Assembly: GCA_013368445.1 (NCBI GenBank)
Contig: JAACJO010000012.1
Coordinates: 558,001-622,000 of the forward strand
DNA length: 64,000 bases
Reading direction: 5' to 3'
Source of the DNA: Leucocoprinus leucothites
Lineage: Eukaryota > Basidiomycota > Agaricomycetes > Agaricales > Agaricaceae
Shown one piece after another: positions 34,983 to 45,277 of the stretch; the first letter of the stretch is position 1; every line of letters starts with the position of its first letter. The position numbers and the translations under genes were made by a program. A model generated the notes under the pieces. It did no database searches. It had not been told where the DNA came from and was given only the letters and a program-made list of their open reading frames with translations.

Positions 34983-36000
34983 ATGGATCATGTCATACGT
35001 GCGGTTGAAACCCTCAAGTCTATCCGAGTGAGTACTAGCACGTTGTGCCACCGTCTCTCCAGCCCCCACCAAAAGTGCCAAGTGAAAAAGCCATTACTGA
35101 ACTCTCTTGTGCTATCTCGGTAGGAGACTAGACTCTCTGGACTGCGACCACCCAGTGAATTCTTCGATTACCACCGTATCTCCAAGCCTGCAGATTTCAA
35201 TACTGCTATCTCAGTGCGTTCTGATTCCACGCGTTCCACTTGTGGTGGTGGCGATTGAAAGTGCTGACGCCTCGTCGTTTTCTTCCATCTCATTTAGCGG
35301 ATATCTCACAACACACGCAGTTTCTCAGGTGAGTGATGAAGGCCTTTTGGTCGTGCAGTAATGGAAGTATCTGGGCAATGGGCTGACGTGTACGTGTGCG
35401 CAATCTAGGAAACTATGGACTCATCGTGGCAATCCTCGCGGTGTACGCCGTGTATGTCTAACTCTCTTCTGGTGCTGAGCCAAATCTCGGTGATCTAATG
35501 TGACTTGTGTGCAGCCTTACAAACTATCATCTCCTCCTCGCCATGGCTTTCCTCGTCGGAGGCTTTAGTCTGATCAACAAGTTTGGTACGTTTAGTTTTT
35601 CAAGCGCTAATCCCGTTCATTCATTATATACGTGTCATGATCAAATCACTGGGAGGCATACCGTTGCCTTTCTTGTCACCCGCATCACAATTTTCATTTT
35701 ATTTTAATCCTTCCCGTTATTTCCTTTTTCGCCGACAATCTGTGACATGGGACAAAGACGCTGACCGACTTGTATTGACTAGCTCCCGACGCGACCCAGT
35801 TTGGCGAACATACTGTGACCCAAAAACATCTCTACACCGGTCTTTTTGTCATTGGCATTCCCCTTCTTTGGTTCGCGTCACCAATCCATACCATCTTTTG
35901 GATTATTGGTGCCTCAGCTGTCCTGATTATTGGACATGCATCTTTGATGGAGCCTGGCATTGAAAATGACTATGCTACCATTGATGGAGAGACGGTTTGA
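34983..36000 (+). CDS. PRA1 family (prenylated Rab acceptor) membrane protein
   Basis: Six exons (34983-35027, 35124-35213, 35298-35328, 35409-35451, 35515-35585, 35783-36000) give 165 residues. The signature LRPPSEFFDYHRISKPA is followed by ISRISHNTRSFSGNYGLIV, then two pairs of membrane spans (AILAVYAVLTNYHLLLAMAF; LFVIGIPLLWFASP and FWIIGASAVLIIGHAS) and a short acidic end. PRA1/YIP3 proteins sit in ER and Golgi membranes, bind prenylated Rab GTPases and shape early secretory traffic. The last intron is 197 bp, about three times the local norm. Exon 3 is only 31 nt. Confidence 0.9.
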
Positions 36001-37698
36001 GTTGCTGGCGACTAAAACCCCAGTTGGATCCCGTTCTGATCTCGCGATTCCCTCTTATGTCATACTCGGTTGGTTCTTTCCAAATATCCGAAGGACGATC
36101 CTTAGTTTACATTCTCTCTCCCTTGTATCTACCGCGTAATTTATTGGCTGGTGATTGTAGATCTTGGGCTTGGCCTTGGCTTGTGGCAAAATTCGAATTG
36201 AGGCGTACAACCCCCCATGGCACTGTACAGCCTCCAGTCCGGAATACACAAGGAACTGCGCCGATCCGCTTCATCCGTAGGCGTCACTTTGACCCGCGCC
36301 GAAGATGGAGAGTGCGTAGTAATATGTCTTTATACTATCAACGACAGCTATCGGGACAAGCGTGCCTGCATTGATTGTTGAGGCACATTAACATCGTCAT
36401 CGCTATCGCTCCATCGTATTTGACGCGAGATTGTGGGTGCTATTACTAGTTAGATAGAAACCAGCAACCATGGCACTGGTTAGACCTGTTTTGTTCTTGT
36501 ACAGGGACTTGCGTCTGTGGCGGATGTCAGCGCATCAACTCTCTTACACAATGCATCTGATCAAACTTGTGCCGACAGGCGACACCAGAAGATGTAAGAT
36601 GACCCCATACTTCAAAAGGCCAAATGATGAACATATACCCAGGAACCAGCCACGAAGGTCATAAAGTCCGCACCTTTCGAATGATAAAGGAGCTCTTCGC
36701 GTGCTCCCAGGGGTGTTTCATCCACTTGGCGGGTTTAGACAAAGCTGGCGAGAAAGTCTCTTCCAAGGAAGCACGAGAACAAGCTTGTTCGTGATTACCC
36801 CGACTCCGTCGAGTTCGCACTTGGGCGCATCGCCTCACTTCTCCCGAATCGGATCCAATACGACATTTAAACAAGTTCGTATGACGTTTCGTTCTTGATT
36901 TCGCAGGAGGGCGTTGTTGTCCTGCAGGTTATATGAGAGCGAACACTCCGAGGGTTCAACTGGATTAATCAAGGGGCGTCCGGGGCCAAGAATATTTGAT
37001 AGGGTAGATACATGGGGCACCTGCCACTTATTATTAATATCGAGTTAGTCCCAAGCAGATGGATGCACATTCTCACCGCAACTACCTTCCAGTGGAACAC
37101 AAGGTATTCGTGGCAATCATTGAAATCTATTCTGGACAACAGTGGGGTTATTCTTTAGATGCGAGGAACCCACAGACCCAACAGGGGATATGACATGCAG
37201 AGCGTGAATAATTGTTACAACTAATACATCTGACGAGTTGATCAAAGAATCGGGACGACAGAAGGGAACAAATAGGAGAAAAACAATACCGGAGACGATA
37301 AACCAAGCAATGAAATCTGGGGAAAATAGATACCGGCACGTTGAAGTGGGATACGGTCAACGAGCCGGATGCGGGCCGACGGAATATAGAGAAGGTGAGT
37401 TGGGAAAGAAGCAGAAGCCAGTCGGAATGCGGCCGCATGAAAGGATTTTCGGGAAGCAATGCAATGTGAATGGGTAAATGAATAAAGCGGACAAGCCGCA
37501 GAGATATGAAATGTGTGAAAGCAGGTATGAGCCTGACAAAGGAGTTTTTGGCAATAAGACAGAATAAGTCATAGAAATGCCAGAGGATAATAGAAATACC
37601 AGAACATGAAAAATGCTGTAGATGTCAGAAGAAAAAGAAAAATGACACATTAAAGTCGTTATAACATAGCGCGCATCCTTTATTTTTGTTTCAAAAAC
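36001..37698. other. Gene-poor gap of 1.7 kb
   Basis: Between PRA1 and the ERT1-like gene I find only short open frames with no recognised motif, for example 36470-36664 (+, 64 residues) and 36659-36874 (-, 71 residues, ending KHPWEHAKSSFIIRKVR). They may be gene fragments or chance frames. No transposon ends or tRNA were seen. The 3' UTRs of both neighbours lie at its edges. Confidence 0.5.
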
Positions 37699-39872
37699 TC
37701 ATAGCAGTGGTAGCCATTGGCCTACGAGATAGGTAAGCAATAGAGCAGTGAAGCTAACACGTAGCAGTGCGCACCAATAACCATACTGGGGAGGTCAAAC
37801 AGATCGCGTCGTATTGAAAAACAGAAAGTAGTAGGTACCGGAGCCCCCGAGGGTTTTAGGAGCACGCAATGCGAATACACGGAACGCGTGGTGTTTTCAA
37901 AAGCATGTGAAGCAAAATTTTCCCAATACTCGACCACAGATTGGTTTTCAAAGAGCTGAGAGAACGGATCAGTCATGAAATCTAGACGGCTATCACACGA
38001 GCACGTGTAAAACCACCTACCTCGTAGATATACTTCTTCTTGCCAACCAGATCCTCCATAGGCCATTCAGTGAGCATGCAAAACTCGGGAGCGACAAGGC
38101 AGATCTCTCCCGTTCGTCGCCACACTACAGTGGGAGTGCCGCTGAAAGATATCAGCTTTTCCATTTCCTTGAACCAAGGTGACGTCAGTTTCGGGTCACC
38201 GCTTGCAATCAACAAATAGCGGAAAGTTCTCACCAGCAACGATCGCTGGAAACACTTTTCCACAAATATCTCATCGTCAAGAGACAATGGCATTTGAAGC
38301 GCAATGAGTGACGGGCGGAATATCGCCAGCGCTCGTACTATTCGCAAGATATCATTCTTCTCGAAACTGAGGATCAACGTGAAATGTCGACGGTGAAATG
38401 TTGGCGGCGAAATACAAGGAGAGAAGAAGCGAAGAGATACCATTTTAGATACCCGTGGAACCCCGAAGTATTGTGTAGAATCACGCACCGAGTGGGTAAG
38501 TGTTTCATGAGGAAATGGTAACCTTCTGTGTAGTCGTATGGTGCTGTCACTCGATCATTGATACTCTGCAGCTTTGAACCACGGGATTGAGGTCGGACAA
38601 GGTCCGCAATCCCGGAAGGAACTGATGTCGTTGAACTTGGAGAAGCATTGGAACTGGGAGGGGACAACAGACCGGTCGGGGTCTCTTTGCTCACGTCATT
38701 GCCAAACGTGTCAGGTATAGGAGACTTGGGTCGCAGATCCAGAGGATATCGCGGTTGCAATGGGTGTAGGGGATAGGTCAAATCGGATAGTCCCTCAGAC
38801 CGTTGTGACTGTGCTTGTGTATATGGATATGTAAGAAAGTTGGTCTGGTTGCTGGAAAAAAAGCGGCTATAAGGTGTCGAAGAAATTTGATACAAGATCA
38901 TTCAAACCTTGATGTAAATGAGTCGTTAACGGCGTCTAATCGAGGAGACGTTGAGAAATCGATGGGATCTGAGGCTGAGGACCAGGAGGTATAAGAAGGT
39001 GGTGGTGGCGGTGGCGGCGACGTTGAAGACTCTGGCGGGCTGGGATTACCCAAAATTGCCGAAAGAATAGAATATTCAAGATTGGCCGCCTCTGATCCAA
39101 AGGTGAAATTTGGATCAAATGGCGCTCCCAACAATGAATCTGCCTGTGCAAAGGACTCTGCAGGGGGAGCCGTGATCGTATTAGATAAGATCACTGATGT
39201 TTTACGTAGAAGTATGTCAAGGACAACGACCAACCTGTGGGAGTTGCTGTTGCAGGCGACTCAGCCTTGGGAGGTTTGGTGTCCGAAGTGTTGCCAACAG
39301 TTTTGGTTCGCTTCAGAGCCTCTGCGTATACACGTGATCAGCAAGATCCTGCCAACGCGATACTAGGCTGGAATATGACGAAAGTGGACTCGTACCAAGC
39401 TCATCTTCATCGAGAAGGTATTTGGCTTTTTTTCGATGGCCTTCTGTGCAGTTGTTTGCAATGCCGCGCTTGATACAGCGCTGACAGGGGCGAGCTGGAT
39501 TGGAGGGACTTAGCGACGTATCTAGTCGTTACGGTTAAAAGGGAACATACAGTCGTCACATGTGAGATGTGCTTTCTGGCAGTGAAAACAGGCGCGGTTA
39601 GCCTTCTTTTTCTTTGGCCCATCTCTAGCTTTTCGAGGCTGTTGATTGCTCTCTGTCGCAGAGTCCTCTGGGGTATCGGTGCGTTTGCGCTTCGCAGAAG
39701 CGGCGGAATCAGCAGTTTTTTTCTTTGTTTGTTGGGACTGTGACGAAGGTCCGGCTTGAGCATTCTGCATCTGAGAGGGATTAACGTAGGTTGGGGTAGT
39801 AGAGGAGGATGGGGAGGAGAGGGGAACTGCGAGGGTCGCAGGGCGAGGAGCAACAGCGTAGACCGTGGACAT
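37699..39872 (-). CDS. ERT1: ERT1/AcuK-type zinc-cluster regulator with PAS domain
   Basis: Nine exons: 39551-39872, 39396-39494, 39235-39321, 38908-39157, 38489-38851, 38234-38366, 38021-38167, 37775-37955 and 37699-37721. They give 534 residues. The zinc cluster reads [19 protein letters not shown], then [10 protein letters not shown] and [13 protein letters not shown]. The PAS domain ([21 protein letters not shown], then [19 protein letters not shown]) and the end [23 protein letters not shown] are hallmarks of the ERT1/AcuK/RDS2 family. These proteins activate gluconeogenesis (PCK1, FBP1) on non-fermentable carbon. The last exon is only 23 nt and supplies the conserved QWLPLL end; reading through instead would replace it with an unrelated tail. 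A proline run (PPPPPPP) lies in the linker. Confidence 0.92.
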
Positions 39873-40175
39873 GGGAGAGCAGGCCTATGCAACAAAGGAG
39901 GCCAGGAGGTAGAGGAGGTAGAGGAGGAGGGACAAGGAGAGCGGACCGAGGAAGACTGACAACAGGAACAGAGGAAATTGACAGCCTAATACGATGGCAC
40001 CCTGGAGCCAGCTGATCGTTTTTATTCTTTCCCCCGCCAATCTCTTTTCGTCCCCGACGATAACCATATTTGGACATATGCGTCACACCAGGGGTTTTCG
40101 GCCGGCTTGTGTCACACTCGGGGTAACAGCAGTGTCGCCGTCACCGCACCGAATACTTAATCACACCACCACTGC
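39873..40175. other. Divergent promoter between ERT1 and the methyltransferase
   Basis: This 303-bp region separates two divergent start codons and should carry both promoters. It is GA-rich near 39900-39950. No specific binding site is clear. Confidence 0.5.
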
Positions 40176-41098
40176 ATGCAGCACCGGCTGTTTGCTAAAC
40201 TTGCTGCACAGCTGGGTAGGCAACAGGCTTCTCTTGAGTGGAAATGGATGAACGACGCTATTGCGTCAGACACATCTAAAAATTCTCTCCAAGATATAGT
40301 CCGCCGGCGTTGCCTCGGCGAACCTCTGCAGTATATCCTGGGTACTTGGTTCCCCTCGCAGTATCATTGGACCCTTCCACTCATATCTCCTCCCTCTCTG
40401 CAGGTACTCAGCCATTCGGTCCGCTTAATCTCCTTGTCCGCCCTCCTGTTCTCATTCCTCGTCCCGAGACTGAACATTGGGTCATTAAACTCTCAGAAGC
40501 AATACGCCCAACCGCTCAAAGTCCCTTCTCTCTTTTGGACATTGGTACGGGCTCAGGGTGCATCCCTCTCCTTCTCTGCCATCTCTGGCCACAAGGGAGC
40601 GTACATACGCACGGTGTTGACATTTCTCCCCACGCAATACGCTTGGCCAACGACAATGCGCTTCTCGCTGGTATTCCGCCACCTTCTGATGGGGACTACT
40701 TAAAACGCAGAAATACTTTTGGAACGACGCCTGCAAATTTTCTTGCACCGACGTTCCCTGAAGAGGCGATGCAAATCAAGCCTCCCTTTCATATTATCAC
40801 CTCGAACCCACCATACATACCGTGGAAAGAGTTTCTTGAGTTACCTCGCTCCGTATCAGAATACGAGGACCCTAAAGCCCTATTTGGCGGTCCGTCCGGC
40901 CTTGAGTTCTACGAGGCAATAGCTCGTTTCGTGGGTCGCAAAGACATGATGACTTCCGACGGGGTCGTAGCTCTAGAAGTTGGGCGGGGACAAGCCAAGG
41001 CGGTCGAAGAGCTGATCCGGACCACCGGGCGGGTACACCATACTGAAATATGGACGGATCCATGGGGGATTGAACGAACGGTCATTGGCCGCATGTGA
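40176..41098 (+). CDS. HemK/PrmC-type N5-glutamine methyltransferase (mitochondrial MTQ1-like)
   Basis: Two exons (40176-40341 and 40404-41098) give 286 residues. The N-terminal helical part ends GEPLQYILGTQPFGPL. Then come IPRPETEHW, the SAM-binding DIGTGSGCIPL, a GVDIS acidic strand end, and the catalytic NPPYIPW. ALFGGPSGLEFYEAI and LEVGRGQAKAVEEL follow. This is the PrmC order. The enzyme methylates the GGQ glutamine of release factors. With a basic, amphipathic N-terminus (MQHRLFAKLAAQLGRQQ) it is more likely the mitochondrial enzyme (MTQ1) than the cytosolic MTQ2, which lacks the N-terminal domain. The alternative frames on the other strand are shadows. Confidence 0.9.
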
Positions 41099-41766
41099 TT
41101 GCTGGTCGTAGAGGCAAAACCAGCACAAGGTGCCTTTTGGAGCACGATTGTGAGAGCCATATGTCGCGATGGGTTGAGGCATCGGTCCATTGATAAGCCG
41201 GAGGATAAAGGTCTTTTGATAATTGCAATCATCCTGCTTTGACAGTCGGACGTCGGCTCCGACTTCTTACCAATAATAGAATATGTAGAACGTCATTGTC
41301 GATCGTCCATTATATCCACGTTCTCCTGCTTCCTCGTCGTGCTACAAGTACTTGGCAAGCCACCTTCAGCATCCCCGTCTCCTTTTCAGCCAGGCACTGA
41401 CGACTCTAGTTATCGCCCTACTCTGCTTATCTTGACGGTGACATGTTGCATACTCGTGCCCGCCCGCTCTTGCTCGTAAACCCCGAGTTTGCCTGCACAT
41501 CGTGGGTTGCACTCATAATCCTGTAATTTACCGGCGATTGATTAACGATTAATACTACCCAAGACCCTCTTTACGTGCTTCGCCCGGCAGTCGATCAAGT
41601 TAAGCCCGTGTTGTATGTCAGCTTGTTCGGTTTACGTACCGGAAAAAATCCCGCTGTTTCCTGCTCCATGCAATGTCTGCGAAAGTGCTAACTGCCAGGT
41701 CCAAGCATATAGCTCGACAAGGTCGACTCGTACCACCACCACCACCACCCATTCTTTCATAACACC
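41099..41766. other. Intergenic region upstream of the second F-box gene
   Basis: This 668-bp stretch contains no supported gene. A CCACCACCACCACC run lies just before the F-box start, in its leader. It should include the methyltransferase 3' UTR and the F-box promoter. Confidence 0.5.
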
Positions 41767-43173
41767 ATGGGAGCTAACCTCTCCCTCACCAACCTTCCAG
41801 CAGAGATCTTGCAAGAGGTTTTTTTCTGGTGTCTACCAACACCGTCAAACGCAAGCCAGCAGGCTGTCTTCATGCGGAGGGAGACACTCAGCAGCTCCAG
41901 ATATGCACCTTTACTTCTTTGCCACGTCTGCCGACAGTGGCGGGATGTCGCCCTTTCCTCGCCTAATCTCTGGACGACTTTGTCGGTTATCGTCCGCTTA
42001 GGTGTCGCTGTCCCTGCACCGGATCTGGTTTCGTTGTGGTTATCCAGATCCGGAGCACTTCCCTTGGATCTCGCCCTCTACCAACAAAACGATTCGAACG
42101 CGAATTGTGTTGCTGTAGGCCACATCCTCGACATCTTTGAACAGCGTATTTTACGGTGGGGCAAGGTCCACCTCGAGCTATCCGGCCCTTGTTCCACTCG
42201 CTTGGGAATAGGCGATGAAAGAGCTGGACCATTGTTGGAAGACTTCAGGCTCTACATTTCCGACAATTTTTCGAGGGAGGAGGATTTGTTCAGCGTCTTT
42301 AATTACGTCCCCCGTCTTCAAAGCCTTCATGTGTCACGAATTCCTCGACTCGACCTCTCCGGGGGTAGCTCTACCCAGGTTCCTTGGAAGCAGCTCACCC
42401 ACCTCTCACTGGATTATGTTCCCGCCATTGGGACAGCACTCCGTATCCTCGATATGTCCCCCGATCTCGAGACTTGTGCAATGAAAATTGACACAATACG
42501 GGGCTCTCCGTTATACAATCCTCCTCACCTTCCAAAGCTACACACCCTTTCAATCAACCTCGGGTTTGAGTCCCTGGCTTGGTTCCTTGATCACCTCACC
42601 CTTCCACGGCTGACTGATCTGAAGGTCTCTGTTAGGGGGCCGCTTGAGCAATATCGTTGGGCTCAGGAGCAGTTTGACGCATTCGTCACCCGATCCAGCT
42701 GTCGTATTCGCCGGTTAGAGATCCACGACACAGGGATGACCAGTTCAGAGTTCGCATCATCTATCCAACATCCAGGCTTGCAAGCTCTGACCGAGCTCGT
42801 AATTGACGATACGAAGGGCTGGACTCTGGATCCGTTCGTTACACAGGCAGCTTTAGATCTCTTGACTGTCCCTGCCTCTCACCACTCTGACTCTTCGTAC
42901 ACACGTAACCGCACATCCCTTAATGCTGCCTTGCCACAGACACCTTGCTTCTTACCACTTCTCGAGCGATTGACGATACGAGGAAATTGCTTCCTTTCAC
43001 CAGATGGTGCAATCGCCAACATGGTTGAATCGCGCAGGAGATGCCACACTATGGAAGTCGCACACCTGAAACTCATGGATGTGGAGTTGCCAACGAACCA
43101 CAAGGAGGATCTGAGGCGGCTGAAAGAGCTTCAGGGTGAGGGGTTGGAAGTCGTGTTCTCGCAGCAGTATTGA
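41767..43173 (+). CDS. F-box domain protein with possible N-myristoylation signal
   Basis: A single exon gives 468 residues. The F-box begins almost at once, LTNLPAEILQEVFFWCLP, followed by LLLCHVCRQWRDVALSSPNLWTTL, the classic Agaricomycete F-box-like pattern. The rest is a series of irregular leucine-rich segments (for example LQSLHVSRIPRLDLS, PKLHTLSINLGFESLAWFL) that probably form a substrate-reading solenoid. It should work in an SCF ubiquitin ligase. The first residues MGANLS fit the N-myristoylation rule (Gly2, Ser6), which would place the ligase on a membrane. No intron is needed. Paralogues of this type are numerous and fast-evolving in Agaricomycetes. Confidence 0.85.
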   Translation: MGANLSLTNLPAEILQEVFFWCLPTPSNASQQAVFMRRETLSSSRYAPLLLCHVCRQWRDVALSSPNLWTTLSVIVRLGVAVPAPDLVSLWLSRSGALPLDLALYQQNDSNANCVAVGHILDIFEQRILRWGKVHLELSGPCSTRLGIGDERAGPLLEDFRLYISDNFSREEDLFSVFNYVPRLQSLHVSRIPRLDLSGGSSTQVPWKQLTHLSLDYVPAIGTALRILDMSPDLETCAMKIDTIRGSPLYNPPHLPKLHTLSINLGFESLAWFLDHLTLPRLTDLKVSVRGPLEQYRWAQEQFDAFVTRSSCRIRRLEIHDTGMTSSEFASSIQHPGLQALTELVIDDTKGWTLDPFVTQAALDLLTVPASHHSDSSYTRNRTSLNAALPQTPCFLPLLERLTIRGNCFLSPDGAIANMVESRRRCHTMEVAHLKLMDVELPTNHKEDLRRLKELQGEGLEVVFSQQY

Positions 43174-45277
43174 CGTTACCGCTGTGGTGAGCCCCGCTGC
43201 ACCTACGAAGCCTGATAAGGCTTTCGGAGGTTTTCTATATGATGACGCGTTTGCCGTTGTTCCGTTGTTCTGTGATAGGTTCCTTATGATTGGCGGTAGA
43301 AGAAGAGGTTGAACGATCGAATATGCATTGCGTAGATTTAGAGGGTGCTATCGGACCTGGCAGCCGATATGCGCCGTATTTCGGTTAGGGGCTTCTTTGC
43401 CCTCACTTTTAGATAGACTTTGCCTTGCGATACTTTATAGACAGATCGCCTTCAATTTGTCGACGATTGATAGAGCAGTAGATTATTTCCGTCCTAGTGA
43501 TAATGATATTCTAGTACTTCTGAGAGTGATCATCATGAGAGATTCCAGTAGGACTCGGGTGTAAAAGTTGAGCTTCGTCAATCACTATCCCTGGTTTTCA
43601 CCCGGGTATCTTTGTGCCATGCGACAAACTAGAAGGTACGGAGGACCGCTGATCCGTGGAAGTACTTGCAAGTAATTTCGGTAAATACTCAGTGTTCACG
43701 TTGAAGGACCCAATGCCTCGTGAGATCCCTCTTATCCTCGCTCACCTCTCTGAAATGTCCGAAGCCTCGATGATAAAGACCCTTGTGTGCCAATGCTTCG
43801 TCAGGCCTTATCGCCATACCCTCTCTCTTAAAAAGCAAGAAGTGTAATAGGCTTCATGGATCACGAACGTGTCGTAGTACTTTCCGCTCGAGTAGTTTCC
43901 AGTTCTCCGGGTTAGATTCTTGTTGCGTTACTGCCCAGAGGACCCGACAGCAACAAACCGGGGTGTAAATACGATGATTACGGGGGAACGGCGCCGGATA
44001 CATGGATACATTCCACTTTTTATACTCATCGTGGCATAGTCACGCCTAGTGTACAACTGAGTTACAGGGTGGGATGTACGTCAATCTTCAACACATGGCT
44101 GGGCGTCGCCGCGCAGATTTCGAGTGTGCGAGTGTTCTAATCGAATCACTTCGTGCACTCTGTAAGCGACTCAATTGATCCTTGTTCATATACGAGAGTG
44201 TCGGACTCATTGGAACCATAAATAATGCTGTGCGGTATGAATATGAAATGAAGATTCATCACGAGGATTAACTTCCTTGAGCATTAGGCTTACTTCGGCA
44301 CTATCTTTGGGGTACTTGTTAAAGGGGGTCGTCTGTTGATAAGCATGATGAAGGGGGAATTAGATAACTTCTGCGAGTAACAACGAGATAGAAGCACCTC
44401 TTCCCAGTGGCATCGAAGAGTCCGGCTTTGCGGGAGCAAAGAGTGCGTCATGCGTCGTCTCTGAGAGAAAAGAGAGAACTTGATTGTGTGCCTCTCATTC
44501 AAGCTGGAGTGTGACTCGAGGTAAATCTCGCCGCATTTCGCCGCTAGCATATGCAATGCGGCCAGTCGCTCATCCGCCCCATTCAATCCATCTATTTTTA
44601 TGCCCTACTGGTAAACCAGAAATAGACCAATCTTTCCGTGGACTTAGTGGAGTCATTTCTGCATTTGCTCGTTGTGCACGAGCTTCTGGGTGGACGCGGA
44701 GCCTAGATGGACTGAGCTTTCAATATTCCGTTCATTCCGGAGAGTCCTCGCTCAACACTTCGTAGGATGTGTACCAACTGCAGCCGACTGATCCCCATCC
44801 TCGTGCCGCCAGCAGTTGTGGTTGGATCCGATTGGGCGGGTAAGGATAGAAGTACTTCGATATTAATGTTGCGCTTGCATGCGCTTCAAAGATAATGCAA
44901 TTTTACCCAACTGCAGTCTGAAGGCTAACGTGACTATTGTCGTGAAGAAAACTGCATTACAGGCAGTGGGGGCGTGCTAAGTGACCAATCCCCATCTTGG
45001 TTATTTATTCATTTTGACCCTTAAAAGTACGGTCTATCGGAGACACCACTGCCACACTCGGAGGGTGCTTAAGGGACATTCCCGCGTGTGAATAAACGTA
45101 AACGTTATCTCTCCCTATCGGACCCCATTCACTCGAAAACCATATAGACTCGGCTCTTTTTAGAACCCATTCCTCGACCCAACTCATAGAGCAATTGTGC
45201 AGTCGCCCGTAGTCGCTGACCAGTATACCCTCGAGTATTACCATCGCTTATTGTTTATCTATACCTGCTATCTCCCC
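43174..45277. other. Gene-poor gap of 2.1 kb with GATA cores near its end
   Basis: Only short frames without recognised motifs occur here (for example 43328-43564 + and 44290-44586 -). The first part should be the F-box 3' UTR and the last part the promoter of the allantoin-degrading enzyme. I see no transposon, tRNA or repeat. A cryptic or decayed gene in the middle cannot be excluded. Confidence 0.5.
45105..45272. promoter_or_regulatory. Cluster of GATA-type sites before the allantoicase gene
   Basis: Four GATA cores occur on the minus strand within 175 bp of the start codon: TTATC at 45105-45109 and 45255-45259, and TATC at 45116-45119 and 45269-45272. Fungal GATA factors of the AreA/Gln3 type control purine and allantoin breakdown when good nitrogen is absent. 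A role here is inferred from the pathway and site density; such short motifs also occur by chance. Confidence 0.35.

Noticed and set aside
37722..37774. Read-through C-terminus of the ERT1-like protein ([10 protein letters not shown]...)
   Set aside because: Splicing from 37775 to 37721 gives the family-conserved QWLPLL end, so the read-through is intron sequence.
40909..41232. Minus-strand frames opposite the methyltransferase
   Set aside because: They overlap the conserved NPPY/LEVGRG region of HemK in antisense and show no motif of their own.
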